This document shows positions 22,258-39,944 of a DNA stretch of 64,000 bases, in pieces. Both the position numbers and the translations under genes were made by a program. The DNA is from Argentina anserina (taxonomy: Eukaryota > Streptophyta > Magnoliopsida > Rosales > Rosaceae). Under the pieces are notes generated by a model. It worked only from the letters and a program-made list of their open reading frames with translations. It searched no databases and was not told the DNA's origin. Positions within the stretch are counted from its first letter, which is position 1; the number at the start of each line of letters is the position of its first letter. The stretch spans positions 25,916,001 to 25,980,000 of the forward strand of contig NC_065877.1 in the NCBI RefSeq assembly GCF_933775445.1, written 5' to 3'.

Positions 22258-22265
22258 TTTATATA
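22258..22265 (-). promoter_or_regulatory. Possible TATA box of CYP90D1
   Basis: TATATAAA on the minus strand, about 220 bp before the start codon. It would give a 5' UTR near 190 nt that includes the CT-rich tract (GA-rich on plus) at 22174-22208. Confidence 0.35.
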
Positions 22266-24650
22266 TTAGAATTTTAAGATGGATTTTCTTTGGCTGCTAT
22301 GTAAGTTGTTAAAGTTTTACCTGGAGACTTCTCAGTTCTCACGTATGAGTTGATTTGGACGTACTTTACCCGGTTAGAAAGCTTTGCCAAAACCAGCTTT
22401 CTGAGTTTGTCTGACTATGCACACGTCTATTTCATAATTAGTCATATTAAGTTAGAACGTGGAGACATGGAATGCAAATTCCATTATGTTCGTAACCACT
22501 AGAGCTACAAACCGTAATGCAGAACTTGTTTAAATCGGAAAGGAGGAAAATGTAAGTAGCTCTCACTATTTGAGAAGTCCTATAGAGCATTGTACTTAAC
22601 CTATAAGATCCCAACTCATTTCTTTACCCCTTTTCACTACTTCAAACTAATAATCAAAGTGCTTTAAGCGTTGATCAATTGTGATTGAAGGACTTGAAAC
22701 ATTGATGTTATAGGTTGGCTTCAAGGTACCAACTAGTAAGGCAAAGGAGTCAGCAGAAAATATTTTGCATCTGTATTTTAATCTACGGGTGGTTTCTCTG
22801 TGATGCATGAGTAGCAGTCTAGCAGAAAGCACTCAAAATAGCTTCATGGCTACCATGATAAGCTTATAATATACATAGGTATAGAAATCAAGAGAAAATT
22901 CCACAGCCCCCACAATATCATGATTGATCTTGAGGATTTGAGGCAAGGCCCCCCAATGCAGAAGGCTCAGCTGGGTGGCCTCGTGCGTTCATGTGAGATT
23001 CTTTAGTATCATCATCATCATCATCATAGTCTCCTCGTCATCGCTCTCTCTTTCTCTCTCTCTCTGTGAAAAACTACAAACTAGCTAGGCCAACCTCTCA
23101 AGTCCCATTCATTCCATCCTCAGTTCCTCTCAATTTCTGTGGTAGGGGCCTGGAAGCCACATGTATCTTGCCTTCTTCTCTTTATCAAAAATAATCTTAC
23201 ATTAATCATTATATAAATCTCTCTTCATGAAAGATGTTGAGTATGCCAGTATAGGCAATGGCGTCTTTTTCTGTAATGACTAAAACTGTCTAAACACAAC
23301 AAGCTGAACAAAGGGTCCTCAAATCTTTTACATAAGGGAAAGAAATGCTATCGGATCCTATTTTGTTTTTCTAACTCTTGTGTTTCTTGAGGTCTACACG
23401 ATTCTTGTAACTTTTGCTGCTATCCTTCAAAATTGTGCAATAATAAATGGCTTTGCCAAGGCATTGTTCTGTATGAACCCATCCTTTTAGGCTTTAGCTT
23501 TCTAAATTTTCTTTGACTGTTGCTTAACGATATCGAATTCGAATGATGGCCATTTTTTGCCCATGTTTCCTATGCAAATCTTCCTTTACCTTTGTTCAAT
23601 ACCTAACTTGTGATTATCTTGCAGATTCAATACTTCAGTCTGGTTTCAATCATCATTCTTTATGTAAACTAATGCACACTTTAGGCCACAGACTATCATT
23701 TGATCAATTTGTTCAGCTCATAATCCGCTCCCTCTCTTATTTTCCCTTATATCTTTCAGAATCTAAGAGAATATTTTTGATATGTTTGTTTATTTTCAAA
23801 AGCCATGGAGGTTAGAGATTTTTTGAAGTGTATTGTGTACTCCGTTGTAGTCTACGTGTATACTTCTAGGAAACAAAATTTCATTGGAGATTGATAAGTA
23901 CTGTAAATGTTACTCTGTTGTGGTTAGGAGGGATTGCATTGTATGGCTACTTTCTTAATATGAACATTTAGTGTTTCCATCTTCTTTCTGGAAGGTCTTC
24001 ATATGCATTTGGCGACTCTCACATCAAATGTTTGTGAAGAAAAAATGAGGCCAAAGAAAAAGGCTATACCAAGTTCCAGTGATTACAAATTGCATAGCAT
24101 GAGACAAACTGTCAAGCAGAGAGGGGAATTTTCACCGTAGCTTCAATGTTAGAAGGGAAAATTATGCAGCAAGCTTCACTTGACGAAGATTTCCCCGAGT
24201 GAAAGAAATCGTTCACTCAGATATAGCATCTGCAGACGTTACTTTAGTTTGTTCTTTTCAGAAAAGTGAACTTCATTCCTTCCATCATACTGAATCACTT
24301 CAGTAAACGTTCAATTTTGTTTAAGGTCAGAGTCACAGATCTCACTAAATTGGCAACCCAAGGAGTATTCAAGGATCAAAAGGAGAACGGCACATATAGT
24401 TACTGAGTTACATGTGAAAGGACTTCAGTGTAACATAGGCAGGTGAATGACAGCAACCAGGATTCAAAATTAGCATTTGCAAATTGCATCACATAAGAGT
24501 CGCATACTTTCATCAAATGATAACGACAACTAAACCTGTGCAGACAAGATCCATCTTGAAATGTTGAGATAATCCCACGAATGAGTAGAAAACAGAGAAT
24601 CACTTGAGAATCCAAACCTGTAGTTTTCCTTTTCAACAACGCTTTAATGG
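22266..24650. other. Intergenic between CYP90D1 and the small membrane protein
   Basis: No gene recognised in 2.4 kb. Contains simple repeats: ATC/CAT units near 23008-23027 and CT-rich sequence at 23042-23066. Frames such as 23543-23815 have no family features. The right end (about 24400-24650) is probably the 3' UTR of the next gene. Confidence 0.4.
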
Positions 24651-27224
24651 TTAGAATCTTGGAATAGATTTTGCTTGAATGAACTGTTTCAGAAGGGCTT
24701 TCTCCTCATCAATGCGCTTCTTCTCTTCACGATCTTTTGGTTTTACCTTTCTTTTCTCTTCCAGCATCCACTTGAACGCTTCACGTTGTTGTTCTTCTGA
24801 GATTGGTTCATGCACTTTCACAGGCTCTGTGATAATTGGCTGGGGTAGAGGTTCTTCAGTAATCGGAGTTGTCCCTTTCTTCTTCGTCCGCATGAACAGG
24901 TAAGCTGCAAATTAAGTGCATGACATCAACCTAAGAATCAAACTGTTAAGGATGGAGTATCACTGACTTCTGTAATTATCCAAAAAAAGAAGAAGCAAAT
25001 AAGGTATGACAGCACTCTAAAGTTCAAACAAAATAACAAATCCTAAACATGCTTCTTTGTACTTTTTTTTTAACAATTATGCCAGGCACATATTCTATGT
25101 CCATACCCACAAAAGTTGGTGTAATGCAAATTTGATGTACCTACTTAACCCCACTATAGGGAAAGCCAAATAACCAAACCTAAGTTGCAAACTGGAGAAA
25201 GAAAGCAGAAGGTTCAGAATGTTACACCAAGTATATCATAAACACACTGGCAGATCACAACATCTTCATCATATGGTACATGATGGGGACATCGCATCCA
25301 AACCTTTTAAGGTTGATGAGCGAAAGAGATAGCATCTAATCATTCCCTTTTCCATAGGGCCTGATTAATGTCTTTGGAGGGAAAGCTGAGCCTGATTCTA
25401 GAAGTATCTGACCTTTTTGTCCTTTCAAGTCTCTGCGTTGTGTCTTTTCAAATTGTTATTCAGTTTAAGAGTTTAAAGTTTTCCTTCATTAGGTCTTTCA
25501 TGTTTTAGTTTCAGAAATTAAGAGTCCTAAAAAGTCTTTAATGCAAGTTAATGTCAGTTATATTATAAATATATGTAAGATCCAAATGGCTGAGGCATTT
25601 GTTGTTCAATATGAATTATCAGAGTATTTATGAGTTGCCCTGTGATGGGATTGGTGAGAAGCCTATATTAAGGTGAGAAATCTGGGAGAGATTCCTAAAT
25701 CAAAGTGTTTTGGGTGTGAAGCCTATGAGAAACCTGGGAGTCATTCCTAAATCGAAGTGTTCTGTATTTTCATCCTCTATAAATTAGAGTTTGTCGATCC
25801 TGGTATCTAAGCAGTGAGTGTGCTGCATCAGTACAACATATGAATAGGGGAAAAAAAGGAGAAGTCATATCCATCCAAATTATTATAAGTTTACATTCAT
25901 ACAAGTTTCTCTAGGGAATAGAACTGACCGCTGGATAAATCCATTAAGCTTGATATTAAGGGACAGAGCTCAAGGGTTAAAACTATCACCCCTAACCATC
26001 ATTTCAAGTCAATATAGATTACCATGTAGCAACAAAACCTTATATGCTGGTCAAGCTAGCAAATTTCATTATCTATTATTTTAAAAAGAATATCAACAAT
26101 AAGAAGAAAATACAAAGTAGGGGTCCTCTGATGATAGCTACATCACTAAAACAGGTCAAACAAAACATTTAAAAAGAAGGCAGAACCAAGAGAAAACAGC
26201 CATCCAGACCAATGGACTACCATCTAAAGAAATATCTTGAACCCAAGAGGAATTGAAGCCCGAAGCCAAAAGATGAAGCTGTCATAATTACAAATTTTGA
26301 ACTCAAGTGAAAGTCGGCGATGGGACAGAAAGCCCTCCCTTTTCTAAGACGAAAAATGGACATCATAGACACTAACTTATTTGCCGTGATACTTCTCCGA
26401 ATATCTGATTCAGCACTTAGCGCGCACACACAAGGGCAGAAGGGCTTACTGAGGAGTTTCAAGTTCAGGGGGGAAACCGTAGAGAGTTTATTCTGACAAA
26501 TATAACATAAAAAAGTAACCTATACATAACCATGTTAAAGATAAAGTACGGTACTGAAAACATCTTAATGATCTTATCATATAGTACAACACAGGAAAAG
26601 TGGGCATGTTCAAGATAAGTTAGTTTACCTAAGCCATACAGTATACACCATCTTTTAGAAACAAATCAAGAGGCACTGACCTAATTAGCTTTACAGTCTA
26701 TGCTCCCTAATAGACTGAAACACTTTGCAGTTTCTTTCTTCTTGATTTACTTTTTCTATGACTACCAGACTGATAAATTGCTTCTTATCACAAAGCATTG
26801 TAAGAACTAGCAGCCAAGGCAAAATTAACAGCTAACCAACCATCTCAGCAGAGTAGTTACAGATCCCGATTGTACCTAGCAAATACTGTAATGACCAGAT
26901 CCAGCTAGCTCTAAGCCCCTATATCCGAACAACGACTTAAATTTAGACATAAGAAAACATAATGATCCAAGGGTAGATACCAAAACCTTACTCCCACAAA
27001 ACCGGCTTTGCAACAAAAGATCAGAGCCTGGGAGTTACATTCAATGTCAAGACTATTATACCAAGGCAATTCAATCCTCTAGCCTATATAATAGATCACT
27101 CTTCACTCTTCACTAGTACAAGTTGCCATAAACAGCTAGACTTCTATGTCAGCTATACACAGATTCGAGCTTTTCATTTAGATCATGAGACATAATCAAA
27201 CCAACATCACAACTTCACTACCAA

Positions 27225-27282
<58 letters not shown>

Positions 27283-27409
27283 CAAAAAACGGACCTCCAA
27301 CGCCGAAATTGACAGCCAAGAGCATCGGCCACAGGAACTTGTAACGCCGAGCAAACGACTCCTTGGGAAGCTTCGGCGGCGGCGGAGCGGAGGAGTGAGA
27401 AGACGACAT
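24651..27409 (-). CDS. Small single-pass membrane protein, conserved, function unknown
   Basis: Two exons, 27295-27409 and 24651-24904, join in frame to 122 aa. The intron is long (2,390 bp) with a weak donor GTCCGT and an acceptor at 24905. Residues 1-25 are polar with a proline run (SAPPPPKLPKES); about 27-46 form one hydrophobic helix (FLWPMLLAVNFGVG then AYLFM across the splice); the rest is highly charged, with EEQQREAFKWMLEEKRKVK and KRIDEEKALLKQFIQAK likely helical. The layout suggests a small organelle or ER membrane protein with a charged tail. The start at 27409 was chosen because it begins the compact reading MSSSHSS; an in-frame ATG at 27472 would add 21 residues. I recognise this as a conserved plant protein type but cannot name it. 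It is head-to-head with the TFIIIA locus. Confidence 0.75.
24905..27294 (-). other. Long intron of the small membrane protein gene
   Basis: 2,390 bp without a recognisable gene or element. Just inside the donor is a compound microsatellite, (TA)n at about 27226-27260 followed by (GA)11 at 27261-27282. Confidence 0.7.
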
Positions 27410-27837
27410 TGTTGGTGAAGCTGAAGCGAAAATCTGCTGATCTTGAAACTGTTTCAGGTGCGCTGTTGACACCCAGAAATCTCAAATTATTGAAAGCAAA
27501 CAATAATTGAATGCAAAGAACAATTGTAGCTGGTTTGGAAAATATGAAAAAGTAGAAAAAGATTCGAACTTGGAGAAGAAGTTGATACCTTTCTTGGGTT
27601 TGTTGTTGTAGAGCTTTGGACCTTCTTCACTCATTTTTGGTATGTACTCCTTCACAGATCACTAGTCTTCTTTGTCTTGTTTATTTACCAACTTGTATTT
27701 ATATGCTGCTCTTTACTCTCAGAGTGGTAACTAATGTTTTTACTTCATTTTTCGGGTTAAAGTTTTTAACTTTTTCCCACAAAGTTTTGGTTATAACTTT
27801 TAAGTAAGAAAGTTGAAAGCTTTTCAGTGTGTTGAGC
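27410..27837. promoter_or_regulatory. Shared intergenic promoter region
   Basis: About 430 bp separate the divergent starts of the small membrane protein (minus) and the TFIIIA locus (plus). A short gap of this kind implies a shared upstream region. No clear TATA box was assigned to either side. Confidence 0.4.
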
Positions 27838-28487
27838 TCCAGGAGGCGAACCGATTTTCAGAGACATAAGGAGGTATTAGTGCGAGTATTGTGGGATCTG
27901 TAGATCCAAGAAGGCTCTGCTTGCTTCTCATGTCGTAGCTCAGCACAAGGTTTGGTTTTGTGGGCTTATTCAAGTTTTGATTTTTATGAACTGGCTGTTT
28001 GATTTTGAAGGAGATAGGGTTCTAGGTTTGGATTAGATTTTGGAATTGGGTTGTTTCTGGTTTTGGGTGTGTTGATTGTTGGTTAAAGTTGGGTGCTTTG
28101 TTTTGTAGGATGAGGTGGAAAGGGTGGTGAGGAAGTAGAGGTGGAGAAGAGTAATGTATGTGAAGAATGCGGTGCTAGTTTCAAGAAGCCTGCATATCTG
28201 AAGCATCATATGCAGAGTCATTCTCTTGAGGTATTGTGTATATTGAATTTGATTGCCTATGTAGATTTTCATGAGAATTGATTGTTCTTATCTCCACAGC
28301 TGATATGTTTGGTCGTATGAGAACTGTGGGAGTAATCTGATTGGCAGTGAATTCAGTGGCATCTTGTATGATAGTCTGATGGTTCTGCTGATGATTGATT
28401 TCGAAAGACCTGAGATTTTTGTACTTTTGTAGTTGGTGAATTTTTTTCGAATGTTTTGAAACGTTGAAGATAGAGTTTTTTTTGCAG

Positions 28488-28613
28488 GAATTGATATATG
28501 TAGAAACAATACCGTTTGGGTTGCGTGAAGCATTGGGTCCCACCAGAGAACTCCAAAATGCGAGAGGGTATGGACTTGTACCAGGGGGGAGACTTCCTGT
28601 GAAGCTCCATCAA
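28488..28613 (+). ncRNA. 5S-rRNA-mimic cassette (P5SM), copy 1
   Basis: A cis-acting RNA element in plant TFIIIA pre-mRNA that imitates 5S rRNA, binds ribosomal protein L5 and controls inclusion of its exon. This copy begins after a polypyrimidine-AG acceptor (AG at 28486-28487) with GAATT. It carries 5S-like words: GGGTCCCACCAGAGAACTCC (28535-28554) matching the loop A/helix III region of 5S rRNA, and GTACCAGGGGGGAGACTTCCTG further on. The downstream site that is a GT donor in copy 2 reads GC here (28614-28615). More diverged from 5S rRNA than copy 2. Confidence 0.82.
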
Positions 28614-28758
28614 GCGAACCTCAATCACGCAGTGTTATTATTGAGCTTTGAATGCTTGTTCATGTGTGCTCTGCAATTATGATTGCATGTTTGTGAGTTT
28701 ACTTGTTTGATGAATTTTTCTGTAATGGTTGCAACAATTGAAGATGTAAGTTTTGCAG

Positions 28759-28892
28759 GAATTACAATTTTTGAGATGTATTGTCTCGACGGCTTGAGGC
28801 ATTGGATCCCAAACAAAGAACTCCAAAATGCAAGAGGGTTCAGCTTGAGTGGACTAGTACCAGGGGGGTGACCTCCTGTGAAGCTCCATCAA
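28759..28892 (+). ncRNA. 5S-rRNA-mimic cassette (P5SM), copy 2
   Basis: Second cassette, 271 bp after the first, again directly after a GCAG acceptor (AG at 28757-28758) and starting GAATT. It keeps GGATCCCA (28804-28811), AGAACTCC (28817-28824), ACTAGTACCAGG and GGGTGACCTCCTG (28866-28878), all close to plant 5S rRNA. A GT donor (GTGACC) follows at 28893. This is the better conserved copy and the likelier functional switch. Inclusion would put stop codons into the mRNA, which is the known way P5SM inclusion lowers TFIIIA. Confidence 0.87.
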
Positions 28893-29822
28893 GTGACCCT
28901 CAATCACAATGCTTCTTCATTTGAACTTTGTAGTTGTGGTTATGTTGTTGATAAATTTACTTTAGGTTTTTCTTTACAGAGGCCATATGTCTGCACAATC
29001 GATGATTGCCGTTCTACTTATAGAAGAAAGGACCATCTGAACCGTCACCTTCTTCAGCATCAGGGAAAGCTTTTTAAGTGTCCAATTGAGAAGTGTAAGA
29101 GTGAATTTGCTTTTCAAGGTAACATGAAGAGGCATGTTGTAGAATTTCACAGTGAGGATTGTCATTCTACTGGCATTCAAGGTCAGAAACAGCATGTCTG
29201 CCAGGAACCTGGTTGTGGAAAGGTGTTCCAATTCGCTTTGAAGCTGCGGAAGCACGAGGATTCTCATGTTAAGCTGGACTCAGTGGAGGCCTTCTGCTCT
29301 GAACCAGACTGTATGAAATATTTCTCTAACAAGCAATGCCTTCAGGACCATATCCAGTCCTGCCACACTCGTATCACCTGCGGAATATGTAAGAGGAATG
29401 TGTGGAAAAAGAACATCAAAGGTCATCTCCGTACTCATGAAGAGGGAGCCTCTTCATTGGAAATAAAATGTGATTCAGCTTGTCTTCACACGTTTTCTAC
29501 AAATTCAAATCTTCTCCAGCATGTGAAGGCTGTACACCTCCAACAGAAACCCTTCACTTGTAGCTACTCAGGCTGTAGCAAGACATTCTCATACAAGCAC
29601 ATACGAGATAAGCATGAGAAGTCTGATTGTCATGTATACGCCTGTGGGAATTTTGAAGAGTCTGACCAGCAATTCCTGTCAAGGCCAAGGGGTCGGCGAA
29701 AGAGGATGTGTCCGACAGTAGAAATGCTTGTACGTAAAAGGGTTACGCCACTGGACCAATCTGGCCTAGAGACTGAGTTCCTCTTCCAGTTCTTCTCACA
29801 AGAAGAGGAAGACGAACAGTGA

Positions 29823-30975
29823 GTCACAGCCTACCGACTGTAATGGTTAATAGGACTGCCCGTCTTCCCCCACTATAACCTTAGGAAATTTTTTATTTAT
29901 ATTTTTTTTATCAAACCTTAGGACGTTGGGTATTTGAGTGTCTAACTAGTTATCAATAGCTGCTTATTGTAAATATTACAAAGTGGATTCCCCTGGGTTC
30001 TGTGATTTTGTACATCAAATTTTGCTTATTGAAGCTGGAATATACTACTATGCTATGATATAGTCCTTTATGATTGAATTGTTTTTTTTATCTTAGTGTT
30101 TGCCTCGTAATTGACATAACGTGTCTGATGTGTGCCTCGTGAGTTCAAAAAATTGAAGTAGTTTTGAAAGACGAATTATAATCTGCCAAACTCTAATCAT
30201 TTCTTTATGTCTGTAAACACAATACGAAAGTTGACAGTGTTTCTCAATGCATCCTGCCATAGTAGTTCCTATCATTATATGTGATTTATGTGAAGGTCCT
30301 TAAGGGCTTCCGTTGGTTTGGCAAACACATGTCATGATTGCCCCAAACACACATGTTATGAATGTGAGTCAACATATTATGTGTGAGGCGTGTCCAACGA
30401 AAGATGAATGTGAATATTGTGCCGTTTCAACAAGTTTTAATTCTTGCATCAAATAGAATGAGATATGTAGATAAAAGGAGATTGAAGAATGATGAGTGAA
30501 ATTCCAAACGCCGAGTCATGAAACCAGAGTCCAAACATTCCTGTAATCGTAAGTTTTTTTAAGACTAAATTATTGGAGGAAACTAAGTAAAGCTAGAGGA
30601 CGATAAGAACAGCGCTATGCCAAATTGCATGTAATTATCACTACCAACGTACCCTGGTTGTGGTTAAGAACTACTATAGAATTAGTTCAGTTTAGGCACT
30701 GTGAATAAAGACGTGTTGACTGATTATCATGCCAGAAGTAATTAATTGAATACGTCAAGACAATCAATCATATTGTAATCCTCTTTTGCTGTTATACCTG
30801 TGTTTCTTTGTGATATACTAACTTATAATAACAAACTGTGAAATAGTATAATAAATGTGGAACCGATTGGAATTGATAGATAATATGTAAGCGTACAAAA
30901 TTAAGTTTCTGAGTTTCGAATTCAACAAAAACAAACCCTAACATCTTCAATCTCTCATTTCCACCACCAAATTCC
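29823..30975. other. Intergenic after TFIIIA
   Basis: TFIIIA 3' flank and AT-rich DNA. No gene recognised. A pair of imperfect inverted words (CTTCCGTTGG at 30307-30316 and CCAACGAAAG near 30394) could bound a small MITE of about 100 bp, but evidence is thin. Confidence 0.35.
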
Positions 30976-31430
30976 AATGAAAGGAAGTCGGTGACCCAAG
31001 CCCTTATCCGCCACCACCACTACTCTTACGCAAGCTTCGCCAGCACCCCGCCCCTCCCACCAGCAATCTGCCCTCTCCTAGCTCTCACTCCCGTTCCTCA
31101 ACCATAACCCGGTGGGGCAGTACACCATGCAGATGAGTGAGAATCTCGACATGGATGCGAGGAAAAAGGGGGGCGTTGGAGGCTGAGAGGAGGATTCTGG
31201 AGTAGAATGCGGAGTTGAAGAAGAGAGTCGAGTGGTAGAGTTTTAATTAAGGAGAGGGATGCATGTGGAGAATGAAGAGGGAGTTGCAGGCTGTGGAGAG
31301 GAACAATGGGGAAGCAGAGTTGGCAAGAATTGTGTGGGAGGACAAGGTCTGGATATTCGATAGCACATTGTTAAAGAGTGAAGCTATTACTGAATTGTTA
31401 CTGGAATCTGGAATGATACACATCCTAGCT
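30976..31430 (+). pseudogene. Decayed coiled-coil protein fragment, family not recognised
   Basis: Composition and codon pattern look protein-coding, but no frame stays open. From ATG 31127 the reading (MQMSENLDMDARKK) shifts at a G run near 31170. It then continues in another frame as a charged helical sequence (EAERRILE, NAELKKRVEW) with at least three stops, and is open again from 31263 to 31478 (MKRELQAVERNNGEAELARI). The heptad-like charged pattern suggests a former coiled coil. It lies tail-to-tail with RH20. I do not recognise the parent family. Confidence 0.45.
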
Positions 31431-31648
31431 TCCTTTCTCATGTTTTACATTCTGAGTTGTGTACTTGATTCCATTTAGTTCAATAGAGCCTGATGCCCAT
31501 TCCAAAAAACAAAAGTCTGATCTCATTGCTTTGAAGAAAAAAGATCCCTGTTTTCTGAACATAATACAGTCTGATTGACTGATTGGCATATGGAGGAATA
31601 TGGTTACAGGATTTCCTCCAAGCATATAAGACTTATAACCCATATCAC

Positions 31649-38531
<6,883 letters not shown>

Positions 38532-38984
38532 GGTTACTGTGGCGTCACCCGCGGGTGAGATTTAATCTGAGGGTTTTAGAAGTCCTCGTCTGTTTTCGAA
38601 TGGCCAAAGCTCGCTCTCTCTGCAGGTCGTTCTAGAATAAATTATTATATATACCCTCAGATATCTTATTATTATAAATTATATATACGTCTCATTATTA
38701 TATAAATTATTATTTTATTTTTTACTGTGATTATTTCTAATTAATTCTTATAAATAAATAAAATTTTGTCATTTTCACTGCGTGTATGTATCATAATGTA
38801 ATATGATTGACTTGATACACTACATAGCACGTGGTGTGATTCAAAATAATTACTGTCGTGTTGTGTTATAGATTACAAGCGTGAGACTAGAAAAGAATCT
38901 GACTGTCAAAGTAGACACGTGTCTACTACTATAAAGTGGAAAATTCTGCAATGCGATCAGCGAAAACCTATTTACATAAGTTAA
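38532..38984. other. RH20 upstream region
   Basis: Promoter side of RH20. A pyrimidine-rich stretch (CTCGCTCTCTCTGCAGG, 38610-38626) lies just upstream, then AT-rich DNA. No further gene seen. Confidence 0.4.
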
Positions 38985-39708
38985 CAGAGGCGGAACCAGA
39001 GCATGCTAGCATGGGACTCAAGTCCCACCCAAAATTTTGGGGGCAAAAAAAAAAAGCTACATCTAATTAAGATATATATCATGACGTAATTAGGTTAATC
39101 TATATAACTAATATAACAAGTCCCACCCAAAGCAATAACTCCTACAATTAATACATACATATATGTTGTTGTTATAACAACAACCCAACACCCAAATCAT
39201 ATTCAAAGTAGTCGTGTTCGATTGTTTTTTGGGTTTGTTTCACATCTAATTAGTTTTCTTCTCATAATCTATTGATATATATCTTACTTTTCAGTTCATT
39301 TTTTAAGAAAACTAAAGACTAAGTTAAGGTTGTGTATGTATGCGTCATGCGTTCCGCATGTGTGGCCCTTTAGCACGCGCATAAAGCGTGTTGGAATGCT
39401 AGTCAATAATAAAACAGACCAAGCAAACTTGCTAGTTGTAATTAAACAAAATAGGCACCTCTATTCTTTAGCTTTAGGCGAATTCTTCTGTTTTTCCGCA
39501 CTGATGCAGTGTGTCACTATGCCTCTAAAACTGGCTAGGAGCTAGGTTTGCATTTATATATTTTGAATTATATTAAGATGATTATGCATATACCTTTTGT
39601 GATACATTTGGATGATTATTGAGCTTAGTTTTCAATTAGAGTACTAACAAAACTTTTATTATTGTAAATTTAAGTCTCACTTGGTCTCAATTCCTAGATC
39701 CACCACTG
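38985..39708. mobile_element. hAT-like non-autonomous element
   Basis: 724 bp bounded by imperfect terminal inverted repeats: CAGAGGCGGAACCAGA at the left and, as reverse complement of the right end, CAGTGGTGGATCTAGG. Ends of the form CAGNGGCGGA are typical of plant hAT transposons. The 8-bp flanks (TAAGTTAA left, CATAAGCA right) match only in part when offset (ATAAG shared), so the target duplication is eroded or misplaced. There is no transposase frame inside. The interior carries two copies of AAGTCCCACCCAAA (39018 and 39119). Confidence 0.55.
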
Positions 39709-39944
39709 CATAAGCACATGAATATGAATACTAGATTACAAGAAAACCTATTTACACAATATATATATATATATATCCTTAAATTACAAGAAATAAATTC
39801 TCTTGTTGTAATCAAAAAAGAAATAAATTTTTGTAATAAAAAAAGAAATAAATTTTCTTGTAATATATAAGTATGAATTACCTAATTATATAGGTATATA
39901 TCATCCCAACTTCTTCCTCTCTTTTGCTTTTCAAAATCGTTAAC
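39709..39944. other. AT-rich flank between hAT-like element and F-box pseudogene
   Basis: Contains an (AT)n run near 39758-39775 and repeated AAGAAATAAATT words. No gene. Confidence 0.5.

Larger units (their letters stand above)
27840..29822 (+). pseudogene. TFIIIA: Transcription factor IIIA locus, N-terminus damaged, C-terminal fingers intact
   Basis: TFIIIA binds the internal control region of 5S rRNA genes and 5S rRNA itself. Three coding segments: about 27840-27949 (finger 1, CEYCGICRSKKALLASH), 28109-28230 (finger 2, [21 protein letters not shown]) and 28980-29822 (280 codons, about seven further fingers from YVCTIDDCRSTYRRKDHLNRH to FTCSYSGCSKTFSYKH, then the basic RPRGRRKR and the family tail VEMLVRKRV). 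Between segments 2 and 3 are two 5S-rRNA-mimic cassettes. Segment 1 has TAG at 27878-27880 directly before finger 1 and no ATG in frame; between the finger-1 and finger-2 frames one base seems missing near 28121. The last exon has no stop, although one finger has C-x3-C spacing (CDSAC) instead of C-x4-C. It is either a young pseudogene or a gene using another start. Confidence 0.8.

Noticed and set aside
22980..23070. CRISPR-like or regulatory repeat array.
   Set aside because: Simple CAT and CT microsatellites without spacers; CRISPR arrays are not expected in plant nuclear DNA.
28878..28979. Open frame from mimic cassette 2 through the last TFIIIA intron into the last exon, suggesting an alternative N-terminus.
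   Set aside because: The apparent start is GTG, not ATG, and an in-frame TGA lies just before it at 28869. The first in-frame ATG is inside the last exon, so no new N-terminus is supported.
30300..30410. Small MITE with inverted ends CTTCCGTTGG / CCAACGAAAG.
   Set aside because: The inverted words are short and imperfect and no target duplication is visible.
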